Position numbers and translations under genes: made by a program. Positions 9,507-17,634 of a stretch of 64,000 bases of DNA are shown one piece after another. This DNA comes from Flammeovirga sp. OC4 (GTDB taxonomy: Bacteria; Bacteroidota; Bacteroidia; Cytophagales; Flammeovirgaceae). The notes beneath the pieces were generated by a model. That model worked only from the letters and a program-made list of their open reading frames with translations. It ran no database searches and had not been told where the DNA came from. Positions within the stretch are counted from its first letter, which is position 1. Every line of letters begins with the position of its first letter. The stretch spans positions 1-64,000 of the forward strand of contig NZ_JTAM01000050.1 in the NCBI RefSeq assembly GCF_000812565.1, given 5' to 3'.

Positions 9507-10397
9507 TTACTTTCCGTTGGAGATTTCCTTCTTTTCCCAAACTCTGAAATATTTCACGTGAAATTCTCCATCTAATCGGTTATCATCAGGAAGTGCTCCA
9601 AACCATTTATTAGATTCGTTATTAAAATTCACTTCAAGTGGCTGATGCCAATGTGTGTTTTTAGCTTCTCTAAATAAAACACCATCGATATAGAATCTAA
9701 TGTACTCTTTAGTCCATTCTAAACCCCATACATGATAGTCTTTTTGTAATTCAAAAGGAATATAGTACTTTTTAGTTCTTGAGAAATGTTTCTTTACATT
9801 ACCCTGATCTTCAGGAGCTCTAAAAACATGAATATTAGAGTTTAGATCATTTCTGTTATACGATAATCCAGGAGCGTTTTCACAAATATCGATTTCTGTC
9901 CACCAATCTTTGCTGACATTGGTCATCCAAAAGCCAGAAACCCAAGGTGCATCCATCAATTTCATCTCTGCTTCAAAATAGCCATACAAAAATTTATTTT
10001 TACTTTTTATAAAACCTGCACTGTGCGTATAACCATCAGGTAATTGGTCCTTGTCATGTTTATTTATCTCAAATATAGCTTCACCATCTTGTAACGTTAC
10101 ATTTGATCCATGAAAGTAGGTTGGTTTTCTCCCCTTCCATTTAGGATTATTGGGATGCCATAATTTTTCATTGATTTTTGATTTCTCGAACTCGTCTGAA
10201 TATTTTTTCAGTAATTTCCATTCCCCTTCATTATTTTGGTCAGAGAGTGGATGTTTATCATTCGAACGTTTCACAACTAATTTGACATCTACCGTATCAA
10301 CATAATTCTTAGGTGGAATAGTAAGATCTTGCGCTTGAAGTAGACCAATTGAAAAGTATAATACTGTTATACCTAATAAAAAAAATTTAGTTCTCAT
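9507..10397 (-). CDS. GH16 family endo-galactanase (agarase/porphyranase/carrageenase-like)
   Basis: A 296-residue secreted protein with a signal peptide (MRTKFFLLGITVLYFSIGLLQAQ). The GH16 active-site signature ExDxxE is present as WTEIDICE, giving nucleophile Glu168, Asp170 and acid/base Glu173. The downstream strands HVWGLEWTKEYIRFYIDGVLF and the C-terminal FHVKYFRVWEK are typical of the family. GH16 enzymes of marine Bacteroidota cut beta-1,4 bonds in agars, porphyran or kappa-carrageenan. The GH117, sulfatase and L-galactose genes in the window favour an agarocolloid, but the subfamily cannot be assigned by eye. It is the first gene of a leftward pair with the DUF5060 glycosidase. Confidence 0.87.
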   Translation of the reverse strand: MRTKFFLLGITVLYFSIGLLQAQDLTIPPKNYVDTVDVKLVVKRSNDKHPLSDQNNEGEWKLLKKYSDEFEKSKINEKLWHPNNPKWKGRKPTYFHGSNVTLQDGEAIFEINKHDKDQLPDGYTHSAGFIKSKNKFLYGYFEAEMKLMDAPWVSGFWMTNVSKDWWTEIDICENAPGLSYNRNDLNSNIHVFRAPEDQGNVKKHFSRTKKYYIPFELQKDYHVWGLEWTKEYIRFYIDGVLFREAKNTHWHQPLEVNFNNESNKWFGALPDDNRLDGEFHVKYFRVWEKKEISNGK

Positions 10398-10895
10398 ACA
10401 TACAAAAGTTTTAAGTAATTTATTCTTTCATCACTCAAGCAAGTTACAGGGCTTTTGTACTAATATTAGCGAAAAACTACAGCTAGTTGAGGGGGTAATT
10501 TTTCCTAAACTTTAATTTTTCAATTATCTCTATCAATTGGGGCAAATAATCTCACCTTTTTAAGAGTGAATTGCTCCTACTTATCAAGTTTCACCAGTAC
10601 CTCCGCAAAATGATTAAATAAGTATTTTCTATCATATTCCGACATTACAAAAAAGTATTTCAAAATTAATTTCAACTATTTTATTGTCCATAAAATTATC
10701 ATTGGCAAACATCAACGTCAAGCATATTTTATTACGCGAGTTTATAAAGTGACAAAAAGTTACAACTACCCACATTGTACTATTCAAAGTAAATAATCAA
10801 TTCCTCTTAGTTCAAAACAAAAAAATGTTAGGAATCTTTTATTTTCATTTTATTTAAGGCTTTATTGCAAATCGTAAATAAACAGAAATCATCCA
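10398..10895. other. Gap with no gene
   Basis: This 498-base AT-rich spacer separates the divergent GH16 gene and the small T9SS-like gene. It must hold their promoters, but I find no good TAnnTTTG match and no stable hairpin. Confidence 0.4.
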
Positions 10896-11195
10896 ATGCT
10901 CTTTACCAAAGCTCTCAACTATATAAAAAAAACTGTTTCGTCAGAAAAGGAATGGAAGATTTATCCTACCCTTGTATATGATCATGTTACTGTATCTACT
11001 CCAAAAAAATCATCGAATTACAGTATTGAAATAATGAAGGACGACGGTGAAATTTTATTAAAAAAAGATTACAAAGGCCCCAGCAAAATCTACTTTAATA
11101 AATGGGGAAAAGGTGTTTATCAAATGGTCTTGAAATATGATAAAGGTGAATTAAAGTCTAAAATTTTAGTTTATCCAAAGTTTGAAAACGTCTAA
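10896..11195 (+). CDS. Orphan T9SS sorting-domain-like small protein
   Basis: This protein has 99 residues and no signal peptide. Its last 75 residues follow the pattern of type A C-terminal sorting domains of the Bacteroidota type IX secretion system: WKIYPTLVYDHVTVSTP (compare the usual YPNP...), then a strand with IEIMKDDGEILLKK (compare I.D..G), then FNKWGKGVYQMVLKYDKG (compare L...G.Y.I.I). Normally such a domain is the tail of a large secreted enzyme. Here it is the whole gene and lacks an export signal, so it may be a remnant, a regulator-like decoy, or a domain recycled for another role. The family match is by eye. Confidence 0.55.
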   Translation: MLFTKALNYIKKTVSSEKEWKIYPTLVYDHVTVSTPKKSSNYSIEIMKDDGEILLKKDYKGPSKIYFNKWGKGVYQMVLKYDKGELKSKILVYPKFENV

Positions 11196-11263
11196 AATCA
11201 CATTAATAAAATACAAAAAAGTGTTCTTTTCTTAAAAATTAAGTTTTACAAATGTTATTAAAT

Positions 11264-11271
11264 TATATTTG
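11264..11271 (+). promoter_or_regulatory. Promoter -7 element
   Basis: TATATTTG (TAnnTTTG) lies 36 bases before the ATG of the small secreted protein at 11307, predicting a leader of about 30 nt. A T-rich stretch (GTTTTAC at 11243-11249) is a possible weak -33 box. Confidence 0.5.
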
Positions 11272-11306
11272 AGTAACTCTAACAAATAAACTTAATTTTA
11301 GTAACT

Positions 11307-11531
11307 ATGAAGATTTCAATGTCAATTATATTCCTTTTATTATTAGGCTTCAATGTGAAAGCTCAAGGATTGAATATACAAAAAACGTTAGCTGAAAAAG
11401 AAGGGAAAACTACCATAGAACTTTTCAAAGAAAGAAAAGAAGAGCGTAAAAACAAAAAGGAAAATAACAGTGACTTAGAAAGTCTACCTTCAAAAAAGTC
11501 AGATATTTCTCGCAAGGAAGATTTAGAATAA
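11307..11531 (+). CDS. Small secreted lysine/glutamate-rich protein
   Basis: This 74-residue precursor has a convincing signal peptide (MKISMSIIFLLLLGFNVKAQ) followed by a highly charged, probably helical or disordered segment rich in Lys and Glu (ELFKERKEERKNKKENN). It has its own promoter element at 11264. I recognise no family and can only say that it is probably exported and highly hydrophilic once processed. Confidence 0.6.
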   Translation: MKISMSIIFLLLLGFNVKAQGLNIQKTLAEKEGKTTIELFKERKEERKNKKENNSDLESLPSKKSDISRKEDLE

Positions 11532-11604
11532 TTTTCAGTGGAGGGCGATAGATTAAAAATATAAGGTTGATAAGCTTGTGAACAATCAAACCAATCAACA
11601 CAAA

Positions 11605-11655
11605 AAATGTGTCTGTGGACTATCATTTTGATGTTAGTACATAGACACATTTTAT
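11605..11655 (-). terminator. Terminator between convergent genes
   Basis: A hairpin with AAATGTGTCTGTG pairing with CATAGACACATTT lies between the convergent small secreted protein gene and the leftward PLP enzyme gene. T/A runs on both sides suggest that it works in both directions. Confidence 0.65.
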
Positions 11656-11664
11656 TATTTTAAC

Positions 11665-12918
11665 TTATACAACTTCTAATGCCTGTTCTATATCCCAAAT
11701 GATATCTTCTGCATTTTCAACTCCGATAGACAATCGAATTAAACTAGGCAAAATACCAAAAGCATTCTTATCTTCTTCAGCAATTCCAATATGCGTCATA
11801 CTTGCAGGATGTTGAGCCAAACTTTCGGTACTACCCAAACTCACTGCAAGCTTCATTAACTTCAGTTGATTTAAAAACTTGAATGCTTCTTTCTCACCTC
11901 CTTTGATATCAAAAGAGACCATAGCCCCTGCTGCCGAGTATTGTTTTTTAAATAACTCATAGGCTTTAGAGTCTTGAGGAATACAACCTAAATAATGTAC
12001 TTTATCAACCTTTGGATGCTTCAATAAATAGCTTGCTACTTTCTCGGCATTTTTCAATTGTGCTTCCATCCTTAACTTCAACGTTTCCAAAGAACGTAGC
12101 ATCAACCAAGCAGTATGTGGTGAAACCATATTTCCAAGAAAAGTTCTTAGCGTTTTTACCCTCTGCATTACTTCATGATTACCCAAAACTGCACCAGCGA
12201 TCAGGTCACTATGACCTCCAATGTACTTTGTAGCAGAATACATCACTATGTCAGCTCCCAAAGTAAGTGGTTGTGACCAAAGTGGTCCCATATAAGTGTT
12301 ATCAACAGCTACGAATACTTTTTTCTCCTCAAATTTACTATTGTATAGATTTGCTATCTCAGCACAAAGTGATATATCAAATAAATCATTTGTTGGGTTT
12401 GCTGGTGTTTCAACATAAATCAATGATAACCGATCTGCCAGGCCAGACGCGTCAATCAACTCCAAAAGATCTCTTTTAGAGTGTTCTGGCCTGAAAGCAA
12501 TGCTATGAACACCAATTTTTTTTAATAAATCATGAATAAAATGATCTGTTCCACCGTAGGTGGGTGCACTATATAAAAGTAAATCACCAGGCTTTAAAAA
12601 CTCCAATAAGACAGAACTGATGGCGCTCATACCACTTTCAAAAACAGCACAATCATCTGCTTGGTCCCAAAGACAAAGTCTGTCCTCCAAAATTTCTAAG
12701 TTTGGATTGTTGATTCTACTATAGATTAACCCAAGATTCTCATCTTGTCCTTTTTCCCTTAAACCATATGCAATTTCAAAAAATGCTTTCCCTTCTTCGG
12801 CTGTTTTAAAAACAAAAGTGGAAGTTTGAAAAATAGGAGTTTTTACAGCTCCCTCTGACAATTCTGGTTTATATCCATGTGTCATCATTAATGACTCCGG
12901 ATGATACTTGTGTGGCAT
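11665..12918 (-). CDS. PLP-dependent Cys/Met metabolism enzyme (methionine gamma-lyase / cystathionine gamma-synthase family)
   Basis: A cytoplasmic enzyme of 417 residues belonging to the Cys/Met metabolism PLP family. Landmarks are the YSRINNPN phosphate-site region, SGMSAISSVLLEFLKPGD, APTYGGT, VDNTYMGPLWSQPL, the PLP lysine in MYSATKYIGGHSDLIAG, and the C-terminal SLGSTESLAQHPASMTH. These residues fit cystathionine gamma-synthase, gamma-lyase or methionine gamma-lyase, and sequence inspection alone cannot choose between them. It is monocistronic and divergent from a large intergenic region with small-RNA candidates. I see no SAM riboswitch upstream. Confidence 0.87.
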   Translation of the reverse strand: MPHKYHPESLMMTHGYKPELSEGAVKTPIFQTSTFVFKTAEEGKAFFEIAYGLREKGQDENLGLIYSRINNPNLEILEDRLCLWDQADDCAVFESGMSAISSVLLEFLKPGDLLLYSAPTYGGTDHFIHDLLKKIGVHSIAFRPEHSKRDLLELIDASGLADRLSLIYVETPANPTNDLFDISLCAEIANLYNSKFEEKKVFVAVDNTYMGPLWSQPLTLGADIVMYSATKYIGGHSDLIAGAVLGNHEVMQRVKTLRTFLGNMVSPHTAWLMLRSLETLKLRMEAQLKNAEKVASYLLKHPKVDKVHYLGCIPQDSKAYELFKKQYSAAGAMVSFDIKGGEKEAFKFLNQLKLMKLAVSLGSTESLAQHPASMTHIGIAEEDKNAFGILPSLIRLSIGVENAEDIIWDIEQALEVV

Positions 12919-13623
12919 AGTCTAGAATAATAAGTTATGTTTATGTGTGCTTCTGAAGCAAAATAATTAAAAAAACAGAATTATAGATAAAATCATCAAA
13001 AACAATCTAATATTTTAGTTTAACAATAAACATAAAACATATTCTTTTAAGGGAAAACTAATGTACTTTTATAAGGAAAGTGATTTTAGTAGATCCTTTT
13101 CAGGGAATTATCACACTATTAGATATGTATAAATAACAGTTTACCTACCCTTATATAGCAACAACTTAAAAAAAAATAATAAAAATCATGTATTTCAAAT
13201 TAAGTTCAACTCAACGAGTACAACACACACTAATCGTTATAAAATAAACAAATCTCATAACATTGTGCAATAACCAACTTTTAAATACTAGATAAATTTA
13301 ACATATCATTTATAATAAGTATTATATAATAAATAAAGCAATATAAAATGTCACTTTTACAATAAAAATAAATTGAAATGCGAATAAAGTTGGCGAAGTG
13401 CTATTTTGAGTGAATTATAGTCAGTTAAAAACAAAAATTTATGATAAAATTAAAAATATAAAGAGTATTGTGTAATGTTATTTACATGTTTCTTTTGAAC
13501 AAAAAGAAGATAAAATCACAAAAAATAGTAACTTGTTTTAGTAAGGTTTTTGGAGATTTATAAAGTGAAGTTGGATTTATGGAAGAAATGATTGTCTTCA
13601 AAAAAATACAACCTTTATTTATA

Positions 13624-13651
13624 TTGACATCAAACAATCAGTATAAATTTG
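13624..13651 (+). promoter_or_regulatory. Promoter of the small-RNA candidate
   Basis: TTGAC (13624-13628) is followed after about 16 nt by TAAATTTG (13644-13651), a perfect TAnnTTTG element. The predicted start lies near 13656, immediately before a terminated hairpin-rich stretch with no reading frame. Confidence 0.65.
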
Positions 13652-13655
13652 TAGT

Positions 13656-13738
13656 GTATTCCAATAGGGGTGCCATTGGTATCCCCCAATTAATAATGAG
13701 TCCCCTCTCTGTTTAAAACAGATTGGGGAATTTTTTTT
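13656..13738 (+). ncRNA. Candidate small RNA of about 83 nt
   Basis: The predicted transcript starts after a good promoter and ends in an intrinsic terminator (13702-13738: CCCC...CUGUUU/AACAG...GGGG followed by eight U). A first hairpin at 13667-13686 pairs GGGGUGCC with GGUA(U)CCCC around an AUU loop. The segment CCCCCAAT at 13683-13690 is also complementary to ATTGGGG at 13722-13728, so the hairpin, the terminator and an alternative long helix compete. No coding frame is present and no gene follows for over 400 bases, so an independent small RNA is more likely than an attenuator. The family is unknown to me. Confidence 0.55.
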
Positions 13739-13895
13739 AGTGCAATTTCATATGATAATAGCGTATTAATAACGCTTTTTATAAAAATTTAAATTTAATA
13801 ATATCACTATTCTAATAATGTGATGATTTATGATTCTTAATTTTGGTTAACAAGTTTAAATAGTATTTATTTGAAGTATCAATAAAGAACACAAT

Positions 13896-13997
13896 ATCAA
13901 CTCGAAAAGTTGATTAAAAATATTTAGTTGGAAGTTTGTTTGTTAGTTTAGTTTATAGAATGAAAAGGACACAGTTTTGCTGGAGTCCTTTTTTTAT
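13896..13997 (+). ncRNA. Second possible short transcript with terminator
   Basis: A perfect hairpin ATCAACT-CGAAA-AGTTGAT (13896-13914) is followed at 13964-13997 by AAGGAC...GTCCTT with a run of T, a good intrinsic terminator on the plus strand. There is no gene between. Either this ends a longer transcript reading through from the first candidate, or it is a separate small RNA. No convincing promoter was found directly before it. Confidence 0.35.
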
Positions 13998-14189
13998 TTC
14001 TCTTTTTTTTATAAAATATTTTGAACGGAAATAGTGACCTTGATTTATAGCAATAGTTAATATTGAAGCGTTTTACTTTTGGGGAATTAGGTAAGTTGGA
14101 GTAGCAATGAGAAGAAAGAGAGCGATATCTAGTAAACCTTTGTTAAACAGTACAAGAATGACCTTAAAATGAGTTATTAAGCCAAATGA

Positions 14190-14474
14190 TTATTGAATAA
14201 AACTCTCAAATTCGTCTTCTTCACCTCTACGATACACCCTGTTTTTAAATGTATGCTTACGTTGATACTCCAATTCCTCATCAAGCACCCATCTCATTTT
14301 ATCATTCTTAAGATTGAGTAATTCATAAGCAATTTTATTGTGGGTCGTTACAGAAATATATGTCACTACGTACTTATATTTTGATTTTGCTACTGTTACC
14401 GTATCACCAATACCTATTTGTGCATACGAAGCTGAAGTAGCTAACAGTAAGAAGATTATTGTTATTAGTCTCAT
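14190..14474 (-). CDS. Small secreted protein, unknown
   Basis: A 94-residue precursor with a signal peptide (MRLITIIFLLLATSASYAQ). The mature part of about 75 residues is a short beta-strand-rich domain (GIGDTVTVAKSKYKYVVTYI) with a charged C-terminus. A TATCTTTG element (TAnnTTTG) lies on the minus strand at 14505-14512, about 30 bases upstream of the ATG. I do not recognise the family. It is a single-gene unit. Confidence 0.65.
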   Translation of the reverse strand: MRLITIIFLLLATSASYAQIGIGDTVTVAKSKYKYVVTYISVTTHNKIAYELLNLKNDKMRWVLDEELEYQRKHTFKNRVYRRGEEDEFESFIQ

Positions 14475-14548
14475 ATAATTTTTTCAACAAAAATTTATCA
14501 TTCACAAAGATAACGAAACTTATTACCAAGAATTGTATACTGAAATAA

Positions 14549-14587
14549 AAAAGGGTTCTTACTTTCTGTTAAGCAAGAACCCTTTTC
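14549..14587 (-). terminator. Intrinsic terminator of the acetyltransferase gene
   Basis: The hairpin AAAAGGGTTCTT...AAGAACCCTTTT has an A/T run on each side. It sits just beyond the stop codon of the leftward gene at 14604. Confidence 0.85.
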
Positions 14588-14603
14588 TAATAATTTTTTT
14601 AAA

Positions 14604-15086
14604 TTAATCATTTAATTGCTTTCTTAAAACAAGCATATGATTGAGTGGCAAACCGTTTTCGACCAACTGCTGACTGTAATTTTTTGTATAAAAATCTTTT
14701 TTAACCTCATAGATTTCAAAACCTACTTTTTGGTAAATATATAATTGTCTAAAAGCAGCATTTGAAGTACCAATTAAAATGTATTTAAAGCCTCTATCCT
14801 TGGCCTGTTCCATCGCATTCAACAACATTCTTTGACCGATTCCTTCACCTTGACATGTTTTAGAAACAGCAATATTTTTAATTTCAATAGACTCTCCATC
14901 GAACATTTGTAAAGCGTAAACACCTAAGGTTTCACTTTCTCTTTGGTAAATGTAAATTTCTGAGTCATGGATATATTTGTCAATCGCTTCGATAGTTTCA
15001 TCTGCTAATAAAAGAAGGTCATATGGTAGCTTACTGCCTTCTTGGATTAAACGAATCTTGTCTGTCTTCTCTAATAGTAAATTCAT
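14604..15086 (-). CDS. GNAT-family N-acetyltransferase
   Basis: The 160-residue protein is a complete GNAT domain. The acetyl-CoA binding signature is seen at NIAVSKTCQGEGIGQRMLLNAM (Q/RxxGxG/A loop), preceded by the strand ESIEIKNIAV and followed by FKYILIGTSNAAFRQLYIYQKVGFEIYEV, the typical beta5-helix-YxxxGF ending. The substrate is unknown. A TATCTTTG element lies on the minus strand at 15124-15131, about 40 bases upstream. It is transcribed alone and ends in the terminator at 14549-14587. Confidence 0.87.
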   Translation of the reverse strand: MNLLLEKTDKIRLIQEGSKLPYDLLLLADETIEAIDKYIHDSEIYIYQRESETLGVYALQMFDGESIEIKNIAVSKTCQGEGIGQRMLLNAMEQAKDRGFKYILIGTSNAAFRQLYIYQKVGFEIYEVKKDFYTKNYSQQLVENGLPLNHMLVLRKQLND

Positions 15087-15222
15087 TTGAATATTCGTTT
15101 AGGTAATAATTTTAAAAAACACACAAAGATAGTAAAGTATGACATTGAAGAAAAATAACAAAAATCAGAGTTAAGATATTTTAATACTCCATTTTAAGTG
15201 ATTAATATTCTCTCATAAGGGT

Positions 15223-15657
15223 TTAGAGGTCATCAATAAATGAAAAATCACTTCTGAAGTCCTGTTTTTGATCAATGAGTTTCTTTACGAAATCAGTATG
15301 CTGCCTACTGGTTTTCTTTTGTTCAAATTGAAGAAAGAAGCCTTGACTATGTAAACTTAAAACCTTATCTGTATGATATAAAACTAAACGGTAATAAGGA
15401 ATAATCCATTCGAAGTTTCGCACCTTAACATTGATGTGAATTAAAACTCCCCTCTCTCTGAGTTCAATTATTGCCGAATCCAACTCAGATTGTGTTTCTA
15501 TATCAAAACCAATATTTAAATTACTTGATCTAATGTAAAAACGTGGAGATGTACTGCCTCCTAACTTGAGAATTTTAATTAATGAAAACTTTTTTCCTAC
15601 AATGCCTCTCGACTGATGATAGCGAACTGTTTTTCCAAATGTTGTCTCTAAAAGCAT
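15223..15657 (-). CDS. Conserved-looking cytoplasmic protein, unknown
   Basis: The protein has 144 residues and no signal peptide or membrane helix. It looks like a compact alpha/beta or PH-like domain with alternating strands (FYIRSSNLNIGFDIET, VLIHINVKVRNFEWIIPYYRLVLYH) and a charged C-terminal helix. I do not recognise the family. It is transcribed toward the acetyltransferase gene, 137 bases apart. No function can be given. Confidence 0.6.
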   Translation of the reverse strand: MLLETTFGKTVRYHQSRGIVGKKFSLIKILKLGGSTSPRFYIRSSNLNIGFDIETQSELDSAIIELRERGVLIHINVKVRNFEWIIPYYRLVLYHTDKVLSLHSQGFFLQFEQKKTSRQHTDFVKKLIDQKQDFRSDFSFIDDL

Positions 15658-15732
15658 AGTTTCTTTTTTATAGAACTAACTTCATCAAATTGGAAATTGT
15701 TTTTAAAATATAATCTAGATTCTATAAAAAAG

Positions 15733-15762
15733 AAGCCGCTACATAAACAGTAACGGCTCTTC
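15733..15762 (-). terminator. Imperfect hairpin after the sulfatase gene
   Basis: AGCCGCTAC and GTAACGGCT can pair with one mismatch around ATAAACA. It lies downstream of the leftward sulfatase gene and may act as its terminator. The distal T run is weak. Confidence 0.35.
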
Positions 15763-15853
15763 AATCTAACTTATATATCGCAAATATTTCGAAATGTTAT
15801 CGTTAAGCATTTTCAGCTATTGATTATAAGATTACGTATTCAGTCCAAATATT

Positions 15854-17266
15854 TTAAATGTCTTTTTTCTTTTCTCCAGCACTCGCTTTATCAATAAAGT
15901 GTTGACGTTTTTTCTCTTCTTTTAAAACGTTTGCTGCGTGTGGATCTTGCCACTTTGCTTTTACTGTACCTTTGGTCCAGTTGGTATATAATTCTTTTAA
16001 CTGCTTCACAATTGCAGGTTTTTCTTCCGCTAGATTATTTCGTTCTAATGGATCATTTTCCATATCAAATAAGAAGCTTTCTAACTTGTAACCTGAATAA
16101 ACCAATTTGTAGTTTCCGTGTCTTACTGCATATCCTGCTCCATCAGAGTATCTCCAATAAAGTGTCTCATGTGGTTGTCCCTTTTTCTTTCCTTTGAGAT
16201 AAGGTAAAAGGTTGACTCCATCCAATTCTTTACTTGGTAATGCTGTATTGGTAGCTGCTAATGCCGTTGGGAAAATGTCTAAAGCTGTAATGCACTCTTC
16301 GTAGCGTTTTCCTCCTTTTAAACCTTGAGGCCATGAAATCACAAATGGTACTCGGATTCCTCCTTCAAACAACATTCCTTTATGTCCTCTATAAGGATAA
16401 CTGCTTGCTCCATGTGTATGCCCTCCATTATCACTATAAAATACAATTAATGTATTCTCATAGATTCCTTCTTCTTTCAATTTGTCAATGACTTGGCCAA
16501 TACCATGATCCATGCCTACTACTAAACCTGCATACGCTGCTCTTTCTCCGTCTTCAATGTGAGCGACATCTTTATAATATTTTTTAGGGGCCTGGATTGG
16601 AGCATGAGGAGCATTATATGCTAAATACATAAAGAAAGGTTTTTCTTCCTTAGCGTACCCTTCAATATATTCAGTCGCTGCTTTTGTAAAGTCATCCGTT
16701 AGGTAGGTGAGTTCTTCTTGTGGAACAATTTTACCGTCTCTTAATACGCCTCTCATCTGATCACCTTTTTTAGGTTTTCCCCAATAGTCTGATCCTCCTC
16801 CGTAGAAGCCGTACCAGTCGTCAAAGCCTCTTTTGTTAGGCCAAAATTTTTCGTGATCACCCAGGTGCCATTTACCAATTGCACATGTAGTGTATCCTTG
16901 TGTCTTTAAATGTTCAGATAACATGATTTCATCCAATGGTAATCCATCATTTTCTGTTGGATTATTATAAGGCATGTTATTTTCGTGTCCAAATCGTTGC
17001 TGATATCTTCCACTTAGTAACCCCGCTCTACTAGGACTACAATAGGGATGACTAGCGTATCCTTGAGAAAAAGAAATTCCTTCTTTTGCCAAGGCATCAA
17101 GATTGGGTGTTGGAATATCTGAACCGTTGAAACCTGCATCACCCCAACCTTGATCGTCAGAGATAATGATGATTACATTTGTTTTTTTGTTTTTAGGTGG
17201 TTCATTTGCCCATAGTTGAAGCGTGAGAACGCTAAAAAAAAGTAATAGTTTAGAAGATCGGTACAT
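15854..17266 (-). CDS. S1-family (formylglycine) sulfatase
   Basis: A 470-residue exported sulfatase with a signal peptide ending near residue 20 (LTLQLWANE). Metal-binding SDDQGWGD is at 36-43, the formylglycine signature C-S-P-S-R at Cys76-Arg80 is followed by AGLLSGR, and NAPHAPIQAP and YSDNGGH supply further active-site residues. The Cys-type motif needs a separate maturase to become formylglycine, and none is in the window. It lies at the distal end of the L-galactose gene run, so removal of sulfate from a red-algal galactan unit such as L-galactose-6-sulfate is a fitting inference. The subfamily is not assigned. Confidence 0.9.
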   Translation of the reverse strand: MYRSSKLLLFFSVLTLQLWANEPPKNKKTNVIIIISDDQGWGDAGFNGSDIPTPNLDALAKEGISFSQGYASHPYCSPSRAGLLSGRYQQRFGHENNMPYNNPTENDGLPLDEIMLSEHLKTQGYTTCAIGKWHLGDHEKFWPNKRGFDDWYGFYGGGSDYWGKPKKGDQMRGVLRDGKIVPQEELTYLTDDFTKAATEYIEGYAKEEKPFFMYLAYNAPHAPIQAPKKYYKDVAHIEDGERAAYAGLVVGMDHGIGQVIDKLKEEGIYENTLIVFYSDNGGHTHGASSYPYRGHKGMLFEGGIRVPFVISWPQGLKGGKRYEECITALDIFPTALAATNTALPSKELDGVNLLPYLKGKKKGQPHETLYWRYSDGAGYAVRHGNYKLVYSGYKLESFLFDMENDPLERNNLAEEKPAIVKQLKELYTNWTKGTVKAKWQDPHAANVLKEEKKRQHFIDKASAGEKKKDI

Positions 17267-17634
17267 AAGTAATATTGAGATTAAGTGCCACTTAATTTAT
17301 TATCAGTACAAATTCAAAATTATCTAATACTAATTCTATTCATTATTTTGCGATTACTTCCTTTAAAAAACTTTCAATAGAACCACTATTAATACGTTTT
17401 TTAGCGTTGTACTCACAAAAAATAAATTAGAATTAACTATAATTTATTTTTGACTTTGTACTTCATTCCATTTCTTTAAAGTACTTCATACACTGCCCAT
17501 CCTTTTACATCCTAAGTACTTTATTGATCCAATCTAACCGGATATTCATGATCATTGTCCCGATTATTTCAGAGCTATATTTATTATTTTCCCCAATAGT
17601 ACATCCTATAAATAATGTACTATTGAGGAGTATC
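17267..17634. other. Gap between kinase and sulfatase genes
   Basis: A 368-base AT-rich spacer. On the minus strand a TAATTTTG element (plus-strand CAAAATTA at 17315-17322) lies about 50 bases before the sulfatase ATG and could be its own promoter, so the sulfatase may be transcribed separately from the sugar operon. The repeated AAGTACTT motifs near 17480-17520 are noted without interpretation. Confidence 0.4.

Larger units (their letters stand above)
12919..14189. other. Long intergenic region without protein gene
   Basis: This gap of 1.27 kb is very AT-rich. It contains a strong promoter (13624-13651), a compact terminated small-RNA candidate (13656-13738) and a second hairpin plus terminator (13896-13997). 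The stretch 12919-13600 shows only low-complexity AT sequence. No reading frame with coding character is seen. Confidence 0.6.

Noticed and set aside
9507-10397. Calling the GH16 a kappa-carrageenase or porphyranase
   Set aside because: The EIDICE motif does not separate the GH16 subfamilies by eye, so the general galactanase label is kept.
12919-13000. SAM or other riboswitch upstream of the PLP sulfur amino-acid enzyme gene
   Set aside because: The leader side of the gene is plain AT sequence with no recognisable aptamer. The structured element in the gap points away from the gene.
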